Assembly: GCA_947650285.1 (NCBI GenBank)
Contig: CANTFL010000861.1
Location: forward strand, 124,001-188,000
DNA length: 64,000 nucleotides
DNA from: Hyaloperonospora brassicae
Lineage: Eukaryota > Oomycota > Peronosporomycetes > Peronosporales > Peronosporaceae
Direction: 5' to 3'
The notes beneath the pieces were generated by a model, which was given only the letters and a program-made list of their open reading frames with translations, searched no databases and had not been told where the DNA came from. This document shows, in pieces, positions 32,708-42,068 of this stretch. A program made the translations under genes and the position numbers. Position 1 is the stretch's first letter. Each line of letters opens with the position of its first letter.

Positions 32708-35149
32708 ATGGCCGACAAAGCAGCGAGTGTGACGGAGAAAGCCGCGACGGAAGACCTGACGCCGTCGTCGACGATCCTCGACGGCATGCGCGTGTACTAC
32801 GTCATTGGCGCCGTGGGGTGGCTGGCCTTTGAACTCGGCCGCGCGAGGCTCTACCGCGCGTACTACTGCCGCGAGAACAAAGCCGAGACGACGAACGAGA
32901 CCGTGACGCGGTGCCACGACGCGACGGTCTTTGGGTGGCTGCGGCTGCTCTTTTGTACCCGCGACGACGCCATTTTGGCCCACTGCGGCATGGACACGCT
33001 CTTTTTCTTTCGCTTCTTGCGCTTCTGCGAGAAAGTCACAGCGGTGGGCATTGTGTGCTCGGCCGCGAATTTCCCCATCTACTACTACGCCAAGCGCGAC
33101 TCGCTGGACGCGCTGTATATGATGACGCTCTCCCACTTGGAGACGGACGAGACGTGGCGCTTTGGGTCCACCGTAGCCACTATGTACTTGGTCTCACTTG
33201 CGGCCTGTTTTCTGCTCTGGCAAGAGTACGAAGAGTACATTCGACGCCGGCACGAGTTCATGTCGCGGAAACACACGCAGCAGTACACTGTCGTGCTGAA
33301 TGGATTGCCGCCGAACCTGTGCACGCAACAGACGCTTGGCACGTACCTCGAGCTGCTATTCCCCAAGTCCGTGTTGCACGTCTACGTGGCTCTCGAGTGC
33401 CACAATCTGGAGAAACTTGTTGCAGAGCGCGTGAAAGTGTGCGCGAAGCTGGAACATGTGCTGGCGCAAAGTGCGAAAACCGGAGACCGCGTGCTGACAA
33501 GTGTAAAGACAAATATACTGCAAAGAGGAGAGCAGGTCGATGCAGTGGAGCTGTACCAAGAGCAGCTGAAGCAACTGAACGATGCCGTGGAGAAGGAGAT
33601 GAACTCGATCTTGCGAAGCCAAGCAGTTGTAACTCGACATCTTGTGGAGTCGAGCACGGACGACGACGGACGTGGTTTTAATCCGAACGTCGACTCGTCG
33701 AGTTACCTCAATTGTTCGTTCAAGGAAGACGACTTGGACGCCGATGCAGTGGAATCGTTGTACATCAAAGGACTCAAGCGACAGGATAAGAAGGGACTTG
33801 GGATCATGCGACCGGCAGGGTTTGTCACTTTTCGGAGTCTCAAGGCAGCTCAGTCGTGCACTCAGATCCTGCAAAGTGCCGACCCTACAAAGATGCACGT
33901 AGAGCCTGCTGATCATGCGGACGACGTGGTGTGGCCGAACATTGGGCTGTCCAAGAACATCAAGGACACGTGGTTCATGATCTCGATGGGTGTTAGTACT
34001 GCTATCATTTTGCTTTGGACAGTACCTACAGGTATCGTGGTGTCGTTTGCCAAAGTCGACTCGCTCGAGAACCAGTGGTCTTGGCTCGCGCGGGTGGTTC
34101 GAGACTATCCGTGGGTCAAGTCGTTGCTGGAGCAGATTTCTCCGCTGATGCTATCCATCATGACAGCTCTGGCCCCGATCATTTTTGGATTTCTGTCGAA
34201 GCGTGAAGGCCATGCTTTTGCCACTCAGGTGGATGCCTCGCTGCTCAACAAGTTGGTGATCTACCAGATTTACGTGACGTTCTTGCTGCCCATTATTGGT
34301 GGTGTCGTCATTGACGCTGTCATTGGATCGGGTGACTCGGATCTTACGGACGTGAGTGCGATTCTCACCATCATCAGCGACTCGGTTGCAGTCCAGTCGT
34401 CTTTCTTCATCACGTATCTTCTAGTCAAGACCGGGCTCAATTTGACATTGGTGCTGCTACGTGTGGTTCCCATCATCAAGGCTGCTATCTATGAAGTCTT
34501 TGCCCCCAAGCTCACACCACGCGAACGCTCGTCCGCATGGCTCGGTCTCAATTCGCTGGCGCACCCTGGGAATTTCGGCGCGTCGGACCAGGTGTCCGAG
34601 TACTTTCTGGTGCTGATGCTCGTGCTGGTGTTCTGCGCCATTGCGCCCATTCTCAACTACTTTGCGATGGCTTACTTGCTGCTGTCGGACCTCGTGTACC
34701 GATGGGCAGCCATGTGTGTGCACGACCCGTCCACGAATACGTCGGGCACGTTCTTCCCGTCGCTGTACCGATTCATCGTCGGTGCCCTCATGTTCGCTCA
34801 GATCATCATGGCATCGGTGCTGGCTACGAAACAAGTGGCGCTAGCAGCGTCGTTCTCGATCGCGTTACCGTTCCTTACGTTGGCGTTCCACCTGTTCGTG
34901 TCGTCGCGCTATCCAGCCATCGCTCGGAACCTTCCGCTCGACCACGCCGTGATGATCGACTCGCGTCGTTCGCGTCAAATGAACGACTTGGAGCAAGTGC
35001 TGGAGGATATGTACAAGCAGCCGGCAATGCTCGAGCGCGGCCCATTGGAGCCAGACTACCAGGGACTATGCAGCGACCCTAACGCGGAAAACCAACTCGC
35101 GTCACCGCCGCCTGTCGGGGTACGGACTTTGCTAGTCGATGCTTGCTGA
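32708..35149 (+). CDS. OSCA/TMEM63 (CSC1-like, DUF221) mechanosensitive channel
   Basis: 813 residues, no intron. I chose ATG 32708 (AAAATGG); the open frame extends upstream to 32648 but with no earlier ATG. The order fits the family: a first membrane segment at about 27-45 (YYVIGAVGWLAFELGRARLY), two more at about 103-125 and 158-175, a charged cytosolic PHM7-like region at about 185-410 that begins YTVVLNGLPPNLC and includes a coiled-coil-like stretch, and then the RSN1_7TM core at about 415-735 with the FGFLSKREGH and LVLVFCAIAPILNYFAMAYLLLSDLVYRW segments. Family members are cation channels gated by membrane tension or osmotic change, at the plasma membrane or endosomes. It ends in a short hydrophilic tail. 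Confidence 0.92.
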   Translation: MADKAASVTEKAATEDLTPSSTILDGMRVYYVIGAVGWLAFELGRARLYRAYYCRENKAETTNETVTRCHDATVFGWLRLLFCTRDDAILAHCGMDTLFFFRFLRFCEKVTAVGIVCSAANFPIYYYAKRDSLDALYMMTLSHLETDETWRFGSTVATMYLVSLAACFLLWQEYEEYIRRRHEFMSRKHTQQYTVVLNGLPPNLCTQQTLGTYLELLFPKSVLHVYVALECHNLEKLVAERVKVCAKLEHVLAQSAKTGDRVLTSVKTNILQRGEQVDAVELYQEQLKQLNDAVEKEMNSILRSQAVVTRHLVESSTDDDGRGFNPNVDSSSYLNCSFKEDDLDADAVESLYIKGLKRQDKKGLGIMRPAGFVTFRSLKAAQSCTQILQSADPTKMHVEPADHADDVVWPNIGLSKNIKDTWFMISMGVSTAIILLWTVPTGIVVSFAKVDSLENQWSWLARVVRDYPWVKSLLEQISPLMLSIMTALAPIIFGFLSKREGHAFATQVDASLLNKLVIYQIYVTFLLPIIGGVVIDAVIGSGDSDLTDVSAILTIISDSVAVQSSFFITYLLVKTGLNLTLVLLRVVPIIKAAIYEVFAPKLTPRERSSAWLGLNSLAHPGNFGASDQVSEYFLVLMLVLVFCAIAPILNYFAMAYLLLSDLVYRWAAMCVHDPSTNTSGTFFPSLYRFIVGALMFAQIIMASVLATKQVALAASFSIALPFLTLAFHLFVSSRYPAIARNLPLDHAVMIDSRRSRQMNDLEQVLEDMYKQPAMLERGPLEPDYQGLCSDPNAENQLASPPPVGVRTLLVDAC

Positions 35150-36309
35150 GTAACCTTTGGACTGATCTTTTCGATGTCATGTGTGGTGGTGGCGTTTGGT
35201 GGTGTTGTGTGCAGTTTCGGTCTCAAGACAAGCAGGCGTACCTGCCGGTATAGACATTTGTTTTTCTTTCTTCCACGTTGTTCTCTTCGTCGCAGCTTGC
35301 GAACTTGTAATACACATTTCGATGACTGTAAACTTGCATGCCCGTTGCTGGATACAGAAATACACTCAAGGAGGCAGCCACCCGCGTTTCATCGGGAACA
35401 TCCCGGGGGCCGACAAGCAGGAGCAGCGCCACCACAATTCGACTGGCGGTCTCGTATAATTTGGCTTCAGACGCGACTGACCAGAACAAGCAGTAACAGC
35501 AGCACGTCTGACCACGTGCTGACCCGTGACGACCGTTGGTAATGTTACGCGTGACCCAATGCCTTCCCACAACGACGGAGCCCTTGGCCCGAAACGACTC
35601 GCCGCGAGTCCTTTTGCGAGTACCTCCTGTGGGGCAACGATCAGTCAAGTGCGACTATGATCACGCGCGTTGCAGAAAGCCAACCGTAGTGTCACATGCA
35701 TCACGTGTTTGCGATCCGACGGTCTTGAATTGACTTGACTTGAAGCTGCTGTGCTGTCGTGCGAAAGACGACCGTCGGCAGTTGCGAGTCTACAGAGTGG
35801 GTGGGGGTACCCAACGTGTGGACTAACGGCCCGAGAAGCCCATAGAAACCCTCAAACGTGCGCGTGCCGCGTCGCGGTGAGAAGACTTCTTCGTCTCTGC
35901 ACTGGCGGGCGCACCGTTTCTTTCCGGCCGTTACGTTGCAAAAGCGTCAACTCGACGCTTTTGCCGTCGTAACTGTTGCAGTGGTCGCACCCACCCACGA
36001 GAGAGTAGTCGGTCGATGCGTTCCCTCTTTGCTCGGCGGCATAAGATCCGCCGCGAACTCTGCTCCGGCACGTTTTCTCCCTCGTCCGCTCCACCTGACC
36101 ACACGCGTTGCTCGCTCGCTGTCGACCACCATCTGACACGCGCTGCGTCCTGTTGACCACGTCTAGAGGCGCAACAGGCTATGGATTGCACACGCCGCCT
36201 GTCGTGCGTGACGGCCCGAGCAAAGAGGTAAGAGAAGGAGTCGACTTTTTTTCTCTTGACCAGGTGGCACTCGACCGTCACTACCGACTTGGCATCGACC
36301 TGCGTCTGA

Positions 36310-36410
36310 TCCGTTGGCCCTTTGTTCGTTCCTCCTCCTCTTCCTCCGCCTTCGGTCTGTTTCCTCCTCCTCTTCCTCCTCCTTCCCCTCTACCCGACAT
36401 CAGGTGCCCC
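36310..36410 (+). promoter_or_regulatory. Pyrimidine-rich promoter tract
   Basis: A long run of CCTCCTCTTCC-type repeats lies about 80-180 bases before ATG 36492. No TCAYTYY initiator is evident. It is probably the core promoter or 5' UTR of the next gene. Confidence 0.35.
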
Positions 36411-36491
36411 TCGTTCTTGCAATAGCTTCCAACCGTCACGTGTGTGTACCGTCAAAAGAGAGTTCGAGACACATACACTCGAGCGCTTTTC

Positions 36492-38972
36492 ATGCAGTCG
36501 CCACTGTCCATCTCGCAGATTTCGCTGTCGCAGTCCTATGGCTCCGAGTTCACGAGTCGCGGCAATGGCCATCACCCCGGCAGCCTCATGTTCGACGTCG
36601 AGACACCCTCGGGGTCGTCGCCGACCAAAGACTTTCTGTTCCAGCGCCAAGTGGCGCCGAACGCGGTGCCGCTCTTAGTGCGTCTGCAGCGGCTTCGGAT
36701 CCTCTACACCGCTTTCGCAGGCGTCGCGCTCATTGCGGTCGCGATGGTGTTCCTCCGACGCGGTATTGTGCTCCAGTCGTACCCGAAGTCGACCAGAGCT
36801 GCTAATCGCCAAGAGGTTCGCCGTGAGATCGACACGTTCAACTTTTGTGTGGGAGTTGTCACGGCAGTGGTAGTGAAACCGCTGCTCGGCCTCGTGACGG
36901 CCGTCGTGCCCGCGGTGCTCTTGTGCTTTTTCACGCGCTTGACAATGCAGGAGAAGAAGTCGCGCTGGACCCGACTGTCGCTGGCTCTGGTGGGCAACGT
37001 CGTGTTTTGGTTCCTGTTGAATGGGTTCATGGCCATGAACGTGAGCGAAGAACTCGTGCGCGAAGATGCAGTCATTGGCGACAACGACCTCTTCGAACAC
37101 GACAGCGTTACGGTCTTATCGGTGGGCAATACGTCGTCAAGTGCCGCGACGTTCCTCCGAAGTGCCATCGAGTTACCGGATGCCACGGCAGAGAATGCCG
37201 CTGGACAGTGCCGTCGACGGTCTCCTCGACGACTGCCCGCGCAACTCGACTATGGGTTTCCGTCGCGGTCGTGGTTTGGGTCGTTGCTGCCATTTGCACC
37301 GGAGACGACGGACTCGAACACGGTGTCCGTGTCCATGATGGCCGCCGACCGTCTCGAGTCGACGAAGCAAAACGTGGTGATGCCGATGAAATTGTCTGCT
37401 GCGCGTAACCTGATGAGCTATGCCATGCGCGCTACCGACGACTTTTTCCGAGAACAGGACGTCGCAGCCGATGATAGTGTGTTCGCTTTCGTGGGCTTAC
37501 CAGACACTTTTGACGTAAGATCGTCGGAAGACACAAGTATGACTGAGCCACTGATCGAGTCGTTTAACACTACAATGCATCGTGCCGTCAATGTGCGAAA
37601 GCATTTGAGGAACCTCAGCATTGCTGAGAGCAGCATGGAGTTCGTGCGCTTTCCCTGGTCAACAGACAGTGGCAACTTGGTGTTTGAAGGGGTGACGCTG
37701 GACATTCCCATGACCAAGGACTTCTTGCGTCGGGACGTGCATTTTCGCAACGACACAACGCAATCTGTGGATTATGGATCTCGAGCGCCGAGTGGATTAT
37801 TCGAGATCAACGCTAAGGAAGAGTGCGGTCGTTCTGGTTGCATCGTGAGTCCTGTGGGAGCTGCATTGACGACTGCTCCAGCTGATGAAGGAAGCCAGGT
37901 GCGAGCGTTGCCGATTTGTCTCGATGAACATGGTAACGAAGATTACAAAGCTACTATGGATGTCAAGAGTAGAGAGTGCGCGCGTCGCTCGACCACCTCG
38001 ATGCTGGTGCTTAGTTTCGCCAAGCGAATTGTTGGCGACTCTATCCGTTCGTCTCTTGTGGGCGATTCGGAAGATGAAGCAGTTGTTGTGACGCTGACAA
38101 ATGCACGGAAAATCTACCAGGTCACAGCAGGTCGATTGACGTGGGAAACTCTGGATCTCGCTTCCAAGTATGAGGCGTCATGCGAGTCCAGCGATTGCCA
38201 CGGCCTTGTGTTTCCGCTTTTGGGTGACACCCAGCAGGTTGTTGTGGGTATAAACCACATCCCGGTGAAGAACTTGACACCGTACACGCCATCGTTGTTG
38301 TCATGGACTCCACTCGTGACTGCCAATGCACAAGAAGTGGATATGAGTGACATCCTCAAGAGTGACTTTGTATTCCCTGACAACTTTCGAGACACTACTG
38401 GCTGGACTTCACTCGACGGGTCTCGTTGTGAACGCGAGCGTGGAGTGTTTATGGATCGTGTGCAGAATTTGCACTTGTACTCGGAGCAATCTTTGCAACC
38501 AGCGTACATGTCGGCGCTCTTTTGGCTATTCCAGTCTGGTACCGTGAAGCAAAGGCTCAGTCAATCGGAGCTTGCGTTTGACTCGAGTGTCAAGTACGTG
38601 GATGTGACGCTCTCTGTCCCACCGCTTTCCGCCACCTTCACCTTCGTTGGCTGTGTCATGATGGTACTCATGGCAGCACTCGTCTTTCTCGGAGGCAAGA
38701 GCCGCGAAGCTGAAATTGAGCGGCATTTCAAACCGCATAGTCTGGCGCGGATTCTTCTTGACGACGAAGCGTTTTCGCATAAGCTGCTCAAGTGTGACCT
38801 GCTGAACGTTGGCGACAAGTATTTGAACAGCTCGGAGCTTCTTGATCAGTTTGAGATTAGTGGACTGGCCCTGCGGCATTGCGAGCGTCCGTCTGACGTG
38901 TTGATCGTGCCTAAGGGTCAACACTCTCCCACGACTTCCGCCGCATTAACTCGGGCAGCACACATCGTGTAA
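36492..38972 (+). CDS. Four-pass membrane protein of unknown function
   Basis: 826 residues, no intron; first ATG at 36492 in a frame that extends upstream without another ATG. A serine-rich cytosolic N-terminus leads to three hydrophobic segments (about 71-95, 116-145 and 160-180), then a large domain of roughly 520 residues with several N-x-S/T sites and cysteines (CGRSGC, CESSDC), and one more hydrophobic segment near 715-738 (FTFVGCVMMVLMAALVFLGG) before an acidic cytosolic tail. The glycosylation sites suggest the large domain is extracellular. I recognise no named family; it looks like a lineage-specific oomycete surface protein. Gap to the upstream channel gene is 1.3 kb. Confidence 0.85.
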   Translation: MQSPLSISQISLSQSYGSEFTSRGNGHHPGSLMFDVETPSGSSPTKDFLFQRQVAPNAVPLLVRLQRLRILYTAFAGVALIAVAMVFLRRGIVLQSYPKSTRAANRQEVRREIDTFNFCVGVVTAVVVKPLLGLVTAVVPAVLLCFFTRLTMQEKKSRWTRLSLALVGNVVFWFLLNGFMAMNVSEELVREDAVIGDNDLFEHDSVTVLSVGNTSSSAATFLRSAIELPDATAENAAGQCRRRSPRRLPAQLDYGFPSRSWFGSLLPFAPETTDSNTVSVSMMAADRLESTKQNVVMPMKLSAARNLMSYAMRATDDFFREQDVAADDSVFAFVGLPDTFDVRSSEDTSMTEPLIESFNTTMHRAVNVRKHLRNLSIAESSMEFVRFPWSTDSGNLVFEGVTLDIPMTKDFLRRDVHFRNDTTQSVDYGSRAPSGLFEINAKEECGRSGCIVSPVGAALTTAPADEGSQVRALPICLDEHGNEDYKATMDVKSRECARRSTTSMLVLSFAKRIVGDSIRSSLVGDSEDEAVVVTLTNARKIYQVTAGRLTWETLDLASKYEASCESSDCHGLVFPLLGDTQQVVVGINHIPVKNLTPYTPSLLSWTPLVTANAQEVDMSDILKSDFVFPDNFRDTTGWTSLDGSRCERERGVFMDRVQNLHLYSEQSLQPAYMSALFWLFQSGTVKQRLSQSELAFDSSVKYVDVTLSVPPLSATFTFVGCVMMVLMAALVFLGGKSREAEIERHFKPHSLARILLDDEAFSHKLLKCDLLNVGDKYLNSSELLDQFEISGLALRHCERPSDVLIVPKGQHSPTTSAALTRAAHIV

Positions 38973-40987
38973 GTAGCGTAATCATTTACTATAGACTTTT
39001 TATTTACCAGCGTTCGTGAGTGTGTGCGTTGTCGTTTGTCGAGCTACGAGATGATTGTACGTTGTGCCACTCATGTCCTAATAGCTCGTCTCAGGTGTCT
39101 CGCCTACGATAGCGTCATCATAAGATATACTAGCAACACCAACGTCACAGATAAGTCAAGAACGGTAGAACTAACAACGATTGTTGTGCGCTTATCGATG
39201 AAGTGACGAACTTCTTGATGTGATACGTCAAGACACCATCACGTCTAGACCTCAAAGATCAGCTCGGACGATTCATTACGCCATCGATTTGGTCGATGAC
39301 GCTTACCAGCATCTCGGTTTATACTCACAGAACCGGGGCTCAACTACGTTGTGCATAGTCACGATTGTTGCAAAAGACAGTGTTGCATGAACCTGATCAA
39401 TAGCATGGTTCTCTGGCTCACAACTGACGTGTCGGCGAGAAAGTAGGGCAAACACAGCTTCATGGTGTGTATTACGAGGCCACTCGATATCCCTGGTACC
39501 CGTCAGAGTTCGAAACGAGTAAATGAGCTGCGCTCGTGTAGATATGCAACCGTTTTTGCCGATATCGATATGGAACAAGGAGGTTCTAGTAGATATGAGC
39601 GGTTGTTAGGGAGACGGCCAAACAAGTACGAAAACGATGCTTTTACATACGACATCGAAGTCAGCTGCACCGTTCCGAGCAGTGTCGCAATATGTACTAG
39701 GCGTGATCTGTTGTAATCTGCGCAGACAATAATATCGTCCAAGATACACCGGCCACTGACGAAGAAGTCATATTGTATCCGGAAACACGACGCGTAGCCA
39801 CAACTTGTGCATCTCCGCCTGCGACCTAAAAGCAAGCTTCGGTAAACTTAAGCTCACCGGTCAGAACTTTCTCGAACGACTTGGATGCACTTCAAAGTGA
39901 CCAGCACTTGCGCTCTAGCAGCACCGTCACTGCGTCTCTTTCGGCACAGCTTCCCATTGTTCCCGTATATTCCTAGCTCGGTAGATGGCACGTAGCCGAT
40001 GTCTGAGCGTCTTTGCATTGCTAAGAGGGCATCTATGAGATGATAACGTCCAGTTGCGCCGTTTTGCGAAGATTTGATTTGTGTCTTGTACGTCACGGTA
40101 GACGCAGCGATTGGTTTGGGAAGAAATGAAAGGCAAGCGTGCCGGCTTGCACTTTCATTTCGAACTGGACGTCTAACCTCGTTGACCCGTAATCATTTTG
40201 ACCACGCGCGGGTATCATCATACTACTGCGATCAGTAGAAGGTACGCTCCATATGACACTGATACATCTCGATTATCATGAGCATAAAACTATCGCGCTG
40301 AGGCCCACAGATTGTTTACAAGATACTGCAATGTTAGGTCGGGGAGATTTTGTTTACGTCACACGGCAAAGTTCGTTGTCCAATGACTTGTTGTTTACTG
40401 GGCATTTTACGAAGTGAATGACAACACTGGACCAATATGTTGTGATGGACGAGACAGCAAAGCGAAGCGCACGATGGAATACGACCTGGTATATCACTCA
40501 TTTCATTTGCTGGCATCAAACCGTTACACTGGCAACGACACCTTGACATTACCTATCGAACAACACCGCCCTGCAACATAACCTACACGGGCAAAGCAGG
40601 TTCTTACAGTAAGCGCCCCGTCATCACCACTAGCCTTTGTAGAATGTAAAGCCACGAAACCATCCCGGCGTTCCTCTTTCCTATCTGCGACATACATGAG
40701 AATGCGATATCTGTGGCAGCATATTTTGATCTACAGCTGGGACGAATGTGAGTGTACTGACTAAACTCCATCACGAAAGTGTCGACGCTCGCAAACCCTC
40801 TTGCACTCTACGCGATGGCGACCACCATGATATCTTGGACCCGTGAATTGATCTTGCAGCGTTTACGCAATCTGCACGCCAGCGTCATCACAGGTGTATA
40901 CTTGTGAGGTGTACACATGTATACGTTGCAGCCTACCAACTATGTTCATTTGCAAAATTAGCCACACTCGTGGAGTTGAAGTGACCT
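38973..40987. other. Intergenic; one possible retroelement scrap
   Basis: No intact gene. On the minus strand near 39690-39770 one frame reads ILDDIIVCAD, which resembles a Copia RT active site (YVDDIIV). Nothing around it confirms this, so I do not call a gene. Confidence 0.35.
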
Positions 40988-41002
40988 TCACTCTTGTTTT
41001 TT
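40988..41002 (+). promoter_or_regulatory. Oomycete initiator/FPR-like element
   Basis: TCACTCTTGTTTTTT fits the Inr (TCAYTYY) followed by a T-rich flanking promoter region, and lies 8-22 bases upstream of ATG 41010. This would leave a very short leader. Confidence 0.45.
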
Positions 41003-41009
41003 ATACGAC

Positions 41010-41853
41010 ATGGAGATGACGAGCAGCATCCTGCGCTTTGCCTTGGCCACGTACTTTATGAAGCACAGCGGCCGCCCATTTCCTTATCACGTCCACGACA
41101 CGTCGTCGTGGCCTTCTGCATCCTCCACGTCTTCTTTCTGTCCTACGCCCACTGCTGCACTTTGTCGGGAGGACGAGAATGAGTTGAGCTCAAAGTTTTC
41201 CGACGTCGTGTCGACGCACATGTCGAACTTGAGGCAGTTGCTGGTGGAGCAGCGACTCGAGGAGTGGTCGAAAGGCGTGATGGAGCTCCGCGAGTATGTA
41301 GCCACTAATGGACTAGTAGGGGCATTCGTGACGTTGCTAGTCGAGTTACTCGAGAGACACGAGCAGGACGCCGTGTCGATTGTCCAAGGTGGCGACGATA
41401 GCTAGAAATTGCAACTTGTAGAAAGTGTTTTGTTGTCATGGGTGGTACACGTTTCTATGCATACTGAATCGACGTTTCTTTACAGTGCTTGAGCATATTT
41501 GCTTTGAGAAACACGGAGAGCCATCTCAGGTGTTTGACCAGGTACGACGCCTTCGTGTCAGTATCATTTGTTTCGCAACTTCTTGCGCTGACTACTTCGT
41601 GACAATGTGCTAGATGATGGACCTGATCTTCCAAGCGCTACGTCATTGCTGTGAGAACAAGAACACGGCTGTAACATTCTGGCTGCTCCGGGCAATCAAC
41701 AGCGTCGTTGATGGTCTGCGTCAACATCAAGAGCAAAAGTATACAGCGTCGCCGCAACACCAGCTCCAGCTGGACAACCCAGCAATGGGAGAAATGATCA
41801 CACGGATGATCCACGACTGTCTAGCCAAGTCGGGAAGCGCTGCTAGGACGTAA
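41010..41853 (+). CDS. Small helical protein, three exons, unknown function
   Basis: Proposed exons are 41010-41388, 41486-41541 and 41614-41853, joined 379+56+240 = 675 bases for 224 residues. Donors are GTGGCG and GTACGA; acceptors are TTTACAG and TGCTAG. Phases fit exactly: the split codon gives VQ-VLEHICFEKHGEPSQVFDQ-MMDLIFQALRHC. Without splicing each part ends in a stop. The product is mainly helical, with a Ser/Pro-rich segment at about 25-50 and an amphipathic C-terminal half; no membrane segment and no recognised domain. It is convergent with the tepsin-like gene, 215 bases apart. Confidence 0.72.
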
Positions 41854-42068
41854 CAAGTATCGACAAGGGACAGCCAATCCGGCGCAAACACTCGTGTTTC
41901 TTTCACCCCCAGGAGTTTACGTTGGCAATCTAGCACTGTTGTGCTTGCAAGCTCGAGAGACTGGGCGGCGTCGTTTTTCCCTGTTGGTCTCGACGATGTT
42001 ACTCCCCCTTGCCCTTCCCTTCTACCACCGTCACTGGTGGTCCGGGGTGTATTATACAGGACCGCCGC

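Noticed and set aside
32911..33681. 256-codon plus-strand ORF
   Set aside because: It is a shifted-frame shadow of the channel gene, whose own frame has all the family motifs.
36444..36491. N-terminal extension of the membrane protein
   Set aside because: It starts with GTG; the first ATG is 36492.
39690..39770. ILDDIIVCAD as a Copia RT active site
   Set aside because: One short motif without supporting blocks on either side.
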